NCBI GenBank assembly: GCA_051453625.1
Contig: JBOZIK010000001.1
Coordinates: 188,951,313 to 189,015,312 of the forward strand
Source: Welwitschia mirabilis
Lineage: Eukaryota; Gnetophyta; Gnetopsida; Welwitschiales
DNA: 64,000 nt
Reading direction: 5' to 3'
In this document: positions 1-11,341 of the stretch, piece after piece
How positions within the stretch are numbered: position 1 is the first letter of the stretch
Layout of the letters: the number at the start of each line of letters is the position of its first letter
Translations under genes and position numbers: made by a program
Notes under the pieces: model-generated
Told to the model about the DNA's origin: nothing
Database searches by the model: none
The model's input: only the letters and a program-made list of their open reading frames with translations

Positions 1-1050
1 TAGATTGGGCACTTGACAGAGTTTTGCTAAGATAAGATATAACTTTGAAACTATTCTTATACTTTTGACCAAGAACCCCTCTCACAGTAATGTTGCTTGC
101 ATCACACATAAGTTTAAAGTATTTATTTTAATTAGGACCTATGACAACAGGTTTGTAAGAGATGATTTTTTTTAAAAGTTTCAAAAGCAAATTGGCAAGA
201 ATAAGCCCACTCAAATTTAACGTCTTTTTCAAGTAAGGAGTAAAGAGTTTTGCAAGTTTTATCAGAGTCATGAATGAATCATTAATAAAATCCAACATGT
301 CCAAGAAAAGACCTAACTTATTTGACATTAGTTGGAGGGCTAAGGTTCTTAATGATATCCACTTTTGAGGGGTCGATCCTAATCCCTTCTTTTGAAATAT
401 GATAAATTAAAATAATTCCATGTTAAACAAGAAGAAAACTCTTTTTCCAACTCAAGTATAAACCACTTTTAATACATTGATCTAGGAATTTTTCTAATCT
501 CACTATAGTTTGCTAAAAAGTATTACCAAAGATGGAGAAGTCATCCATAAAATTTTCAATAGGGTCTTCTATCATATTAGGANNNNNNNNNNAAAATTCT
601 TAACATGGCTTTTTGAAAGTTTCTAGCAGCATTGTAAAGTCCAAAGGACATTTTTTTAAAAACAAAGGTGCTAAAGAAAGATGTGAAAGTAGTTTTATCT
701 TAGTTTTCACTTACTATACAAATTTGATTATAGACATTATATCCATTAAGAAAACAATAGTAGACATGACCTTGGATTCTGTCAAGAACTTGATTAAGAA
801 AGGGTAAAGGATAATGATCTTTTTTAATGATCTCATTAAGTTTTCTAAACTCAATGCAAATTCTCAATTTTCCTCCTTTCTTTGAAACTACTGTTAAAAG
901 ACTAACCCACTCACTATCAACTATGGCATATATAATTTTAGCATCCATAAGTTTAATGATTTCATCTTTGATGATTTATTTAAGGGTTGGATTTAGTCTT
1001 TTTTGGGGTTTCCTAACACGTTTAGCATTATCTTCAAGATAGAGTTTATA
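1..1050 (-). pseudogene. Ty3/gypsy reverse transcriptase and RNase H start (decayed)
   Basis: Read on the minus strand, 948-700 gives the first part of a gypsy reverse transcriptase: WVS then VVSKKGGKLR, then KDHYPLPF and YYCFLNGYNVYNQI. The catalytic box FMDD (ENFMDDFSIFG) is at about 531-557. The RT thumb and connection follow at 400-130 (RIDPSKV, then FLDMLDF, a worn FLGHxGFY). The start of RNase H (CDASNITVRGVLGQ) runs to the window edge. The YYCFLDGYSGYNQ-type wording is typical of the Athila/Tat branch of plant gypsy elements. A 10-N run and several stops and frame changes interrupt the frame, so it is not functional. The 3' part (rest of RNase H, integrase, 3' LTR) lies outside the window to the left. 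Confidence 0.9.
583..592. other. Assembly gap (10 N)
   Basis: Ten N inside the reverse transcriptase remnant. Coding similarity is present on both sides, so little sequence is likely missing. Confidence 0.99.
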
Positions 1051-1341
1051 TTGGACTATGGAAAAAGGAATGGCATTTAAGTATTTATGTGGCCAAGAAA
1101 AGGCATTTTCCTTTGATTTTAAGAGTGAGATCAAATCAGATTCTTATTGAGAAGTGGGAAGATCACTAATTATCAAGGATTTTATTTGATTAGAAAGAAA
1201 AATGTATTTTAGACCTTGGGACAATTTCTTAAGATCATGGGTGATATCCTGGTCTGTCATGCCATCTGTTGTGGGAGTGATAGACGTGGGATAATCCTCT
1301 TCAAAAAGTTTTTCTATTGAGTAAAGATGTTGAGCTTCTTT

Positions 1342-2000
1342 TTATTCTTCATGTTCTTCATTCTCAAATTCAAAATAGTTTGTTTTAGTAGGATTATTAT
1401 ATAAAGTTGGTTCATGTAGCATGATCAATCTCTCTTTTATGGATCGATGTTGTAAAAATGAGGTTGGTTTCAATTCATCTTTAATGTTGAAATCAATTCT
1501 TATGTCTTTCTCAATAGAATCAAAGAATCTAATGGTAATTTCCTTATTGTCAAAATGGTATTTCATCATTTCAGATCATGTATCAATGATACAATAGACA
1601 TTTTTACAAAAGGATATTCTTAAAAATAGTAGATATCCTCCATCATGTTTTATCTCAATTATGACAACATCAATAGGATAGAAAGCTTCCTTAATTTGGA
1701 TAACTAGATCTTTGATAATTTCTAATGGTCCCTTGATTGAGGTATCAACTAATTCTAAGATGATAGATGTAGGTTCAACTCTACTTTCTAACCCAAGTCT
1801 TTTACATATGTGAAGAGGCATGATGTTTATACTCATGCCTATGTCAATCAAAGCCTTCTGAATTCTTTTGTTTTCCTCTAAGGTAACACTAACAGTTGCA
1901 ACCTCGAGGTCTTTAAATTTAGGACTTTTTTTTATGACTAAGTTGGAAAGAGATTGGGAAAGAAAAACTTAGGTAGAGATGATGCATTTTACTTCCTTCT
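1342..2000 (-). pseudogene. Gypsy aspartic protease region (decayed)
   Basis: The minus-strand frame 1851-1576 reads IDIGMSINIMPLHICKRLGL, then LELVDTSIKGP and PIDVVIIEI. This is the Athila/Tat-type retropepsin, normally D-L-G-A-S-I-N-L-M-P. Here the Leu-Gly-Ala core has become Ile-Gly-Met. A second piece on the same strand (1569-1342) continues towards reverse transcriptase with YNNPTKTNYFEF. The order gag, protease, RT on the minus strand fits the neighbouring pieces. Stops separate the fragments, so this is a dead copy. Confidence 0.85.
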
Positions 2001-2122
2001 TACTAAATCTTTCCATAGCTTAGAATATTTGTGATTTTCTTGTAATAGTTTCTAAAAGGATAGTTTAATATTAACTTAGTGCATCAAGGATTTTAGGTGT
2101 TCATCAAAGGTAGGATATATGT

Positions 2123-3480
2123 TTAATCTATCAAGCCAAGGATTGGAGTGTTTCTTTCCTTTATTTTTCTTTGAATTATTTTTAGTAAAGACCTTAGCAG
2201 ATGATGTAGATGGAAGGTTGTAAGAATATAAAATTTCCACATCATATTCCTCATTTGTTTCATTTTGTTTATAAGTTGAAACCTCATGAATAGGAGGTTT
2301 GTATCCTTTCCACTTCTTATCACTATATTTAAATCTCTTCTAACTTTATTTGGGTTGGGTATTAATTGAGAAAAAAAAGACCCTTGTGATCTTTGGTTAG
2401 TAAGCATTATTTGTTGAAGAACATTTACTAGGTTCTCAGTGTTGTTATTAGTTTTCTCCTGCACGTTTCTCATCTCTTCTATAGATTCTCTAAGGGGATC
2501 ATTCAGATTTTGTTGAAAATTTAGTTGAAAGTTAAAATTCTTAAATCTATTTTCAAGTGATTTCCATTGAGGTTACTCACCTGATCTTTGGTGGTATTAT
2601 GGTTGTTTTTTTAAAGTTAGGTGCTCTTTTGTTGAAGGCACACACTTCCTCAAATATCTTTTCTTTACAAATTAGTAACAAAGGACATTCTTTTATTAGA
2701 TGAGAGTCATCTTCATAAATTTCACAATTTGAAGTTGAGGTTTCATTCCTTGCTACTTTTGCATCAACTCTTAATTAGGTATACTTCTCCAAAGTAGTGG
2801 TAAATCTTTCATTAGGCTAGTTGAGTTCTCCCTTTCTTCTTCCTTATCATCCTTTTAGAATTTATCCTATAGTCTAATTTTATTTAGTGGATTTAAGTCA
2901 AGCTTGACTTATTTCTACTAGATTTTCTAGCCTACTTCAAGCATCATCTAGGCCTAAGTTCAACAAGTTTCCTTCATAAGAAAAATCTACAAGTGGTTTT
3001 ATTGAAGCATTCAATCCACTATAAAAATAATCTACTAACTCTTTTTTATGAAATGCATTAATAGAATTGAAATTGCTAGTGATTATAAAATATTCATAAG
3101 CTGTTGCATAATCCTCATGAGTTTGTTCTTAAAAGTTGGTTACTTCTTTTCTTCTCTTCCTCATAGAAGTCTCACTCAAAAATATTTTAATAAATACTTT
3201 TTCCACTTGACTCCAAGATTTAAGGCTTTTATGTGAAATGGCTTTAGACCAAAATTTTTCTCTTCCTCTAAGTGTGATAAGAAAAATAATCATGTAAGTT
3301 CAGTCACTAATACCTTTTTTCCCATTTCCTAAGGTAAGTACAAATTATTCAATGTCAGCTAAATGTTGAAAAGGATCTTTTTCTAGTTCCTCCAAAAAAG
3401 TTGATAAGCACTTAAATTTCTAAATTCTACATCATCTCTCAGAGGTAAATCAAAATATTTTGAATTTAATATTTTCTATT
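2123..3480 (-). pseudogene. Gypsy gag, first copy (decayed)
   Basis: Minus-strand reading gives a plant retrotransposon gag. From about 3236 down there is LKSWSQVEKVFIKYF, the conserved W..... F..KYF core. Around 3030-2940 there is FYSGLNASIKPLVDF, matching the F-Y-x-G-L motif of Athila/Tat gag. A poor Cys/His knuckle lies near 2700-2740. The 2473-2123 frame is the gag C-terminal linker. Frameshifts and stops are frequent. The block from about 2655 to 4251 is repeated at 4352-6238, so the gag is partly duplicated. Confidence 0.8.
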
Positions 3481-4251
3481 AGCAATTAAATCTCTAAGAG
3501 TAATGTTTACATTCAATGAAAAAGTTCCTATTATGATTAGGGTATTAGGTAAAGCAACTTTCTTTTGTTTTTGTGACTCTTTTGATACATTTACATATTC
3601 TAAAAAATAATACAATTAATTTCTATACTATAATTTCTTATAAGATCTAATTCTTAAATAATAAAAGTAGAAAAATCTTTTTCTTTAGTTCTGGAAATTT
3701 ACATACTAGGGTGTGCATACCTGGATTTAGCTCAAAGTCAAATAGTTCTTATCTAATGTTTTCTTTAATGAAGTTTCATTCTCTCTGATATTTTATCTTC
3801 TTACTAGAATTCATCATATTTTTACATGCTCAAATAATTAACAAAAAGCCAAAATAAAAAATAGTAGACTATTATCCACCTTGTTGTGGGAATGATAGGG
3901 AGGATGATGATCATAGTAAAAAAATTTTGAAACTACAAAACTATCATTCGAACTATTATAGAAATGACAAGAAGATGATAGTATATTTATTTTATGAAAA
4001 AGAAAATATTGAAAATTTGAAAAAATTACAGGACTATTATCCTGCTGGTCATGGGGATGATAGATAAAACAATAGTTTTATTATGAAGAAAAATAGAGAA
4101 AAACTATAAAAAATAGAAACTAATTTTAAAATCTTAAACTGTCGTATCCCATGTCATTGGTATGATAGAGAAAATAACTAACCCCCTAAAAAATTTATGG
4201 AAAATAAAGTTCACAGAAATAAACCTATCATAATCTAATGTAAAAAATATA
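3481..4251 (-). other. Gypsy leader, first copy
   Basis: This is non-coding sequence upstream of gag on the minus strand. It carries several copies of a short hyphenated motif: a run like TATTATCC or TCGTATCC, about 10 bases, then a run like TGGGAATGATAG. These lie near 3870-3910, 4030-4065 and 4140-4170. The same motif recurs in the second leader copy and in the LTR. It ends at a 100-N gap. Confidence 0.6.
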
Positions 4252-4351
4252 NNNNNNNNNNNNNNNNNNNNNNNNNNNNNNNNNNNNNNNNNNNNNNNNN
4301 NNNNNNNNNNNNNNNNNNNNNNNNNNNNNNNNNNNNNNNNNNNNNNNNNNN
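4252..4351. other. Assembly gap (100 N)
   Basis: A round 100-N run, probably of unknown true size. It separates the two copies of the gag/leader block. Confidence 0.99.
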
Positions 4352-5262
4352 TCTTTACACATTGGTAACAAAGGGAATTCTTTTGTTAGATGAGAGTCAT
4401 ATTCACAAAGTTTACAATTTGAAGTTAAGGTTTTATTTCTTACTAGTCTTGCATCAACTATCATTTAAATATACTTCTTCAAAGTAGCAGTAAAATCTTT
4501 CATTAGGTTGATTGTATCCTTCCTTTATTCTTCCTTGTTATGCTTCACTTCTTTTAAATCTTTTAGAATTTGACCTATAGTATGATTTTCTTTAGTTGGT
4601 TTAGGCCAAGTTTGACTTAGTTTTACCAAGTTCTCAAGAATACTTTGTGCATCATTTAAGATTAAATTCAATATGCTGCCTCCCCAAGGAAAATCTACAA
4701 GTTGTTTTGTTGAAGCATTCAATCCACTATAAAAATAATCTACTAGACTTATTTACGAAATTTATCAATAGGATTAGAATAACTAATGATTATAAAATGT
4801 TCATGAGCTATTGCNNNNNNNNNNNNNNNNNNNNNNNNNNNNNNNNNNNNNNCTTTTCATCTCTTCCTCATGGAACTCTTACTCAAAAATCTTTTAATAA
4901 ATACTTCTTGCACTTAATTCCAAGATTTAAGGCTTTTATATGGGATGGTTTTGATACAAAATTTTTCTCTTCCTTTAGGGGTGACTAGAAAAATAATCAT
5001 GTAGGTTTAGTCAATAATACATTTTTTTTCATTTTCTAAGGTAAGCACAAGTTGTTCAATGTTAGCTAAATATTAAAAAGGATCTTCCTCGGGTTTCCCC
5101 AAAAAAGTTAGATAAGCACTTAAATTTCTTAGTTTTACATCATTTCCAGGAGGTAAATCAAAAGGATTTTGAATTTCACATTTTCAATTAGTAGTTAAAT
5201 CACTAAGAGTAACATTTGTATTTGAAGAAGAAGTCCCTATTATAATTAGGACATTAGATGAA
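4352..5262 (-). pseudogene. Gypsy gag, second copy (decayed)
   Basis: This block repeats the gag at 2655-3560 with many substitutions, including FY..GLNASTKQLVDFPW on the minus strand near 4745-4680 and the tail ending TKENHTIGQ. The knuckle-like stretch NCKLCEYDSHLTKEF is at about 4430-4385. Thirty-eight N interrupt it at 4815-4852. The copies differ enough to rule out an identical read duplicated by the assembler. Either an old tandem duplication or a join of two related elements would explain it. Confidence 0.75.
4815..4852. other. Assembly gap (38 N)
   Basis: Thirty-eight N inside the second gag copy. Confidence 0.99.
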
Positions 5263-5824
5263 NNNNNNNNNNNNNNNNNNNNNNNNNNNNNNNNNNNNNN
5301 NNNNNNNNNNNNNNNNNNNNNNNNNNNNNNNNNNNNNNNNNNNNNNNNNNNNNNNNNNNNNNNNNNNNNNNNNNNNNNNNNNNNNNNNNNNNNNNNNNNN
5401 NNNNNNNNNNNNNNNNNNNNNNNNNNNNNNNNNNNNNNNNNNNNNNNNNNNNNNNNNNNNNNNNNNNNNNNNNNNNNNNNNNNNNNNNNNNNNNNNNNNN
5501 NNNNNNNNNNNNNNNNNNNNNNNNNNNNNNNNNNNNNNNNNNNNNNNNNNNNNNNNNNNNNNNNNNNNNNNNNNNNNNNNNNNNNNNNNNNNNNNNNNNN
5601 NNNNNNNNNNNNNNNNNNNNNNNNNNNNNNNNNNNNNNNNNNNNNNNNNNNNNNNNNNNNNNNNNNNNNNNNNNNNNNNNNNNNNNNNNNNNNNNNNNNN
5701 NNNNNNNNNNNNNNNNNNNNNNNNNNNNNNNNNNNNNNNNNNNNNNNNNNNNNNNNNNNNNNNNNNNNNNNNNNNNNNNNNNNNNNNNNNNNNNNNNNNN
5801 NNNNNNNNNNNNNNNNNNNNNNNN
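5263..5824. other. Assembly gap (562 N)
   Basis: Largest gap of the window. By comparison with the first copy, it should hold the gag start and part of the leader. Apparent long open frames over it are only runs of N. Confidence 0.99.
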
Positions 5825-6321
5825 CAATTAGGTTTTGTTCTCTCTAATATTTTGTCTTCTTACTAGAATTCACCATATCCCTACATGCTTAAACAACTAA
5901 CAAAAAGGTGAAATAAAAAATAGTAGACCATCGTCCACCTAGTCATGGGAACAACACAAAGGATGAAAGTTAATTTATTTTATGTAAAAGAAAATATCAA
6001 AAATACAAAAAAGTTTCAGGACTGTTGTCCTTCGGGTTGTGGGAACAATCGACAAAATGACAACTTATTATAAATTAAAAAACAAAAAATTATTAAAAAA
6101 ATAGAAACTAATTTCAAAATGTTAAACTGTCATATCCTATATCATTGGGATGATAGAGAAAATAATAGGATCCCTAAGAAAAATTATGGAAAATAAAGTT
6201 GTAGAAATAAACCTACTTTAACCTAAGCTAAAAAAATACAATACCAATTTAAATAATAACCTAAATAGAGGATTCAAGGTACTTATCTAGTTAGTGAGAA
6301 TTCTTTTAGCTTCTTATGGCC
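5825..6321 (-). other. Gypsy leader, second copy
   Basis: The stretch 5836-6238 is homologous to 3780-4251 and carries the same hyphenated GTCC/GGGA-type motifs, near 5925-5960 and 6020-6055. It then runs without a break to the primer binding site. It is therefore the true 5' leader of the minus-strand element. Confidence 0.65.
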
Positions 6322-6343
6322 TTCCCTAGAAATGACACCAAAA
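6322..6343 (-). promoter_or_regulatory. Primer binding site (tRNA-Asp type)
   Basis: Just inside the LTR the minus strand reads TGGTGTCATTTCTAGGGAAG. Plant tRNA-Asp priming sites read TGGCGCCGTTGCCGGGGA. Most mismatches are C-to-T or G-to-A, as expected from deamination. This site fixes the LTR edge at 6344 and the orientation of the element. Confidence 0.75.
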
Positions 6344-7731
6344 TGTTATGATGTGAATTTATGCAATTTTGAAGTCCTTCAAGTAAACCTGTAAATTATA
6401 TAACTTGCAGAAAACACATGCTAGTATAGATGGGAGTTCACCTGAATTCGTAATCCAATGAAAGCAGTAGGTTTAGAGTTAGAGAATTGATTTTCAAAGT
6501 ATTTTATAAAAGCAGTAGGTTTAGAGTTAGAGAATTGTTTTATAAAAACTAGAAGGAAATAAAAAAGTAAATGCAATGCAAGATGAATGAATATAAAATG
6601 TAGTGAATGGAAACAGAAATGGATTTCTACTTAGATCTTAGTTCTTTTGTCACAAAGACTACTTTCTCTATAACTTATAATAATTAAGAAGAGCATTCAC
6701 TAGTTCTTAACTAACATAAACTATGAGATCTAGACAAGTAATAATATGTAATATGAAATGGAATGGAAATGCAATGCAAATCTACTACTACTAACTAAGG
6801 TTAACCTTAACAAAGGTTGTCCTTATGATCTAAATAAATCATAGATTATCACTTAGGTATAACCAACTTAAACCATAAGGGATATTTATAGAATTAAAAT
6901 GAAAAATAAATTATATTAACTCAAAGAGTATTTAAAACATGCATCCACTTACAATCAAAACAATAACATCTCAATGAAAGAGCCTCAGCCTAACACCAAG
7001 GAGACTCCTTTCTGTAGCCATAGATGGACCTCTTGTCCTTTAATCCTCTATCACAAGTATCAAGTACAAAATATGTTCCAGAAATGAGGGAGGGGAAGGG
7101 TATTAATAGTTTTAAACTTAAGGAATTGGAATAAAACCCTAAAGGCAGGAAACAAAAACCCTAATAACTCACATAAGTTATTTGATCCTATTTACAATGA
7201 TATTTCTTTCAAACATGTAAAAACAATTATCGACTTGACTATCGTGGGGATGACTAGGGGGACGACACTATGTGCCACTTACTTCCATGTGTCCCATGTG
7301 ATGTTGTTAGCCCTATCACTTTTCTGCTAACGTTACTAGTGTCATCGTCCTAAATGTTATGGGAAAGACATATGAGATGATGCCGCTATCACATCTCTTC
7401 ATGTGCTCCATGTTTTGCTATTAGCCCTACAGCCTCTGTCCATGTTAGCAATGTGGTCATTCTCTATGTGGGGAGAATGATTAAGGGGACGATAGCCTTT
7501 CTTTTCTCCAATATCCAAGGTAAGTCAGTCTTTTGCATCATAAGATCCTCCTTCCAAATATGCAGTATCAGAATAGGCTTGAGGAATTGCCAAAAATGCT
7601 AAGGATCTCATGTTTTACTAATCATCCTGTCAGATCTCCATAGCCATTAGTATTGCTTCAAAACCTATGTGAATGTCCTATAAGAGTACTCAAAATACAC
7701 CATTAAATTCCTATAAATTGGTATCGCAACA
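6344..7731 (-). repeat. 5' LTR of the Athila/Tat-like gypsy element
   Basis: The inner edge at 6344 is set by the primer binding site. The outer edge at 7731 is proposed because the minus strand starts TGTTGCGAT and the other end, read inwards, gives TGTTATGAT, a good terminal inverted repeat. The length is then 1388 bp. The partner LTR lies outside the window, so this cannot be confirmed by comparison. The outer edge is less sure: on the plus strand, 7718-7735 reads TTGGTATCGCAACAAGG, which resembles a tRNA-Met primer site and could belong to another element. The LTR contains a 47-bp-spaced direct repeat at 6461 and 6508. Confidence 0.55.
6461..6536. repeat. Direct repeat inside the LTR (29 bp, spaced 47)
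   Basis: The 29 bases starting AAAGCAGTAGGTTTAGAG at 6461-6489 recur exactly at 6508-6536. This is a recent local duplication compared with the age of the LTR. Confidence 0.9.
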
Positions 7732-10700
7732 AGGAACTTACCCCTTTCATACTTAGTTTTTAACCTCATTTACAATACCCTTTACACCATCCTTAATTGT
7801 GATAATTGAAATAGGGCTTACATAAAAACCTTTACCCATAGGAAAAGAGTCTGAGTCCAAAAGTGTAATAACTTATATTAGGCTCCAAAGGAGTAACAAG
7901 AAGAAGAAAACAAGGCAAGTGGAACAAGAACCACCTCAATACCCTACTTCTATTCATTCTCAACTTTCTTCTTTCCCTTATTCCCCTCTTATAATAAGAA
8001 TAAAGGGTAAAGAACTCATTAATAAATCTTCTCAATCCCCTTCATATCCTCTTTTTTATCCTCCATAATACTCTTATTACACTTTAAGGGAATCAATTTT
8101 GAAATAACTACCAACAAAGAACAAGACATGGGTTGCAAAACTATGGAGTAAAATGAAGAAGACCTTACACAACCAAAAGAACATTTTCAAGATACAAAAG
8201 GAGAATAGAAAAAAAATCTTAAAAGGATAATTTCTCATAGAATATCATTAGTTAAATACTTTTCCATTACTCCCATCTCCTCTTGTATTTTCTTATTGAT
8301 TTCAAGTTTTTACACCATGCAATATGATTTTTATTTTTCCATATAGCTTTAGTTGTAATGGTTTTTGATTATGTAATTAAAACCCACCTTTAGTTATTAT
8401 TTTTGTTCATTGTTTTCATCAGTGAATTTGACCCATAAATCTATAAGTTTTCATTTTAGTTGATAAATTTAAATACGCATTTTTAGACTTAGAAATGTAA
8501 TAGAATGAATTCCATTACTAATCCTGACTAGTACCATTATGTATCAATTGGATTTTAGTCCTATATTTCTCTATTAGATATTTCCATTTCATGTATAATC
8601 TATTAACCTTTTATATCACAATTGAAGTTTTCTAGAAACTAACTATATTCCACTTCCTAACTCATTTTCAACCATTACATACTAATGTTATTTTTCATTT
8701 TTACTTTTTATTTTTAGTCCCATTTTCTCTATCATTCCATCCTTCACAAAAGTCCTAATTTATAATACAGTGATTGATCATTACTTCTAGAAGTTATTAT
8801 CATTTTGTATGCATCATTCTTAGGCATATTTAAACATATTAAATTGCATATTTTTTATTTTATCACTTTCCTTACATATTATGTATTTTCATGAATTTTT
8901 TAGCATCTTCCATTCTAGCCAATACATGCACTATTTTGCTCTTAATCTTTTACATTCCCTTAACTCTCTTGAAAATGTTAATGCTAGAGTTTACTTTAGT
9001 TAGAGGACTTGTCATTGCACTTACTACTGATGCCTTATTTTTTTGATTAAGTGCCATTTTGCTTAATAATCATAATTTTTCAAAATTTTATCATCATCCT
9101 TCCATCATACTTGAATGCTTTTACATTGCAATTTTTTTCATTTTATTCATCTTTATCATACGTTTTACTAAGAGGTTATAAAAATTTTGGTTGGAGGGTG
9201 TACAAACTTCTAAAAATTAACATTTATTCTAAGTTATTAATGCCATTTTAGCATGATTGATTTACCTTTATCATGTTTCTATGCATTTATTATGATTAAT
9301 TTTGATTTAAATTTGAATTTACTAATACTTGGATTATACAATATTACTTTGTAGGTTACTAGCATGTTATGAAGCATTGTTATAGAAGCTAGGGAGCTGA
9401 CTCCTCATAAAGGTTGTAGTCTTGAAGTGATAGCAATACTAGGTAATTTATAGATCACACCTCCATTCTTATGTTTTAAGATTATCTTTGATTGTCAAGT
9501 TAACTAAACTTATTAGTAATATGATTTGAAGAGGTCAAAAATAATGCAAATTTATAAAGTCTAAAATCTAGCCTTGGCCCTAATTTCTTATTATATAAAT
9601 AGGTTATAACACCATAATTTGAAGGTTGTTATATAATTGTCAATGGTTAACAATTGAATAGAAATTGAGAGAATGATTAAGTGGTTATTGATAGATCATC
9701 TATCACACACTATTTTTAAGTTACTCCATTAGAGATGAGGTAGCCCTTCAAGTATATCATTAAATTGTAAACTTTTGCTTGATTTTCCGAGGGATGTATT
9801 TCTATTTTGTTGATGTAATATAGGATGGAGTTTATTTTAATCTAATCTCTTAATTTTAAATGTGTTTATAGATCATACTTGTTATACTTAATAGAGATTG
9901 TATATTTGTTAATAATTTATTTTCTTTATTTCTTAATAATTTGTTTATGTTAATTTAAATTCACATCTTGGTTACATTTGACGCTCTTTAGAATTAAAGT
10001 CTTACTTTACATGCTTTTAGAGATATTTATGAGAGGTAAGGTGACCTAAAAGTATCCACCCTTATCAATGTAGTGAATGAGATACTAAATGTTATGGATA
10101 TTAAATGTCTTAAAGAAAAACAATCATGATCCTATCATGAGCCAGATACCAAGGTTTCTTAGAAGGATCCTTTTTGTATCATCATAATGCCATTTTTATT
10201 ACATTTTACACTAGTGGATTAACTTATATGGATACATCAAGACTAATACTATGATCATTTTGTTTGAAACATTGTAAACACATGTTCATGTATGAATTTG
10301 AATTATACAAATATGTTATTTTAAATACACATTTAGTTGTTTACCATTTTCATTTATCCTCTTTTCAATTTAAAATGTTCAAATTCTTTTAAAACAACAT
10401 GAATTCCCATGTCACATTCTTGAACATCAAAAGTGATTTTGATAACTAATTTATTATCATGTTGTAGATGAAGGCCTGATATTATTTTAATCGATGAATA
10501 TTTGAATTTATACGAGAAGAAAATAGTATATCTCAAATTCTTTTACAATGTTCCCTCCATTTTATGAATAGTAATATCACCATTAGAAGTAATTATAGTA
10601 ATTTAAAATACCTCATGATATCATGTGTTGAAGAATTATCATAAATTTTGAAAGGAAAACTGATGATATCATAAAATTACAAAGTTATCATGGAATTTAA

Positions 10701-11205
10701 AGGAGTTTTTACCACATTTTTTGTTACTTTTTTATTCCAAAAATGAATTCAATGAATTAAGTCATTAATTGTGTGTGAAAATATGTTAATTACAAAAGTG
10801 TGATTCAATTTAAATAAAATTCATTAATAGTTATTTACTATGTAAAATTCACAATTTAATAAATAGTGGTTATTCATGCAACTTTAGAATTAAATTGAAT
10901 TTCTCATGTTTATCAAGATTAAACTAATTAGAGGTAGTGTTAATTTAAAATTACAAGTTTAGGGAATATGATTTAGGCTAAAAGTTAATGATAACCCATA
11001 ATTTAAATTTGGAAAGGAAAAATTAATAGAAATTTTGTTTTAAAAATTAAATTTCATCATTTGAAGAAGTTGATGCAAATTATATGTATGCTTGATTTGT
11101 GGGAGAAATCTATAATAGGAAGGGATTGTTAGCTATTTTAGGCTGAAATCAGATTTGAATTCCCTTGAATTTTTGACTAAATTTTTTATTTTTAACAAAA
11201 AAAGG
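7732..11205. other. A+T-rich desert with one weak open stretch
   Basis: No gene is supported. The plus strand is open for about 230 bases at 7842-8072, with a Lys-rich then Pro/Ser-rich composition (SNKKKKTRQVEQEPPQYP). It continues with single stops to about 8225. It may be worn gag or other element DNA, but I do not recognise it. Everything else is A+T-rich with scattered stops in all frames. Confidence 0.5.
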
Positions 11206-11341
11206 TTTATAACATATGTGATAAATATAACTATACTTTTTAGAATTTAGAATAAGATAGTTTCATAGCATATGTCATAAAAATAACTCTATTTTATAGA
11301 ACTTGCAATAAGGCATTTTACAACATATGTTATTCTCTTTG
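11206..11341. repeat. 55-bp tandem repeat, about 2.4 copies
   Basis: Units begin at 11206, 11261 and 11316, an exact 55-bp spacing. Each starts TTT(A/C)TA(A/G)CATATGT and continues through ATAA(C)TnTA and TTTTAGAA. The units have diverged by many substitutions. CATATG is palindromic, so each unit carries a small inverted repeat. Confidence 0.75.

Noticed and set aside
5246-5866. Long open frames of about 200 codons on both strands
   Set aside because: They consist of N and carry no information.
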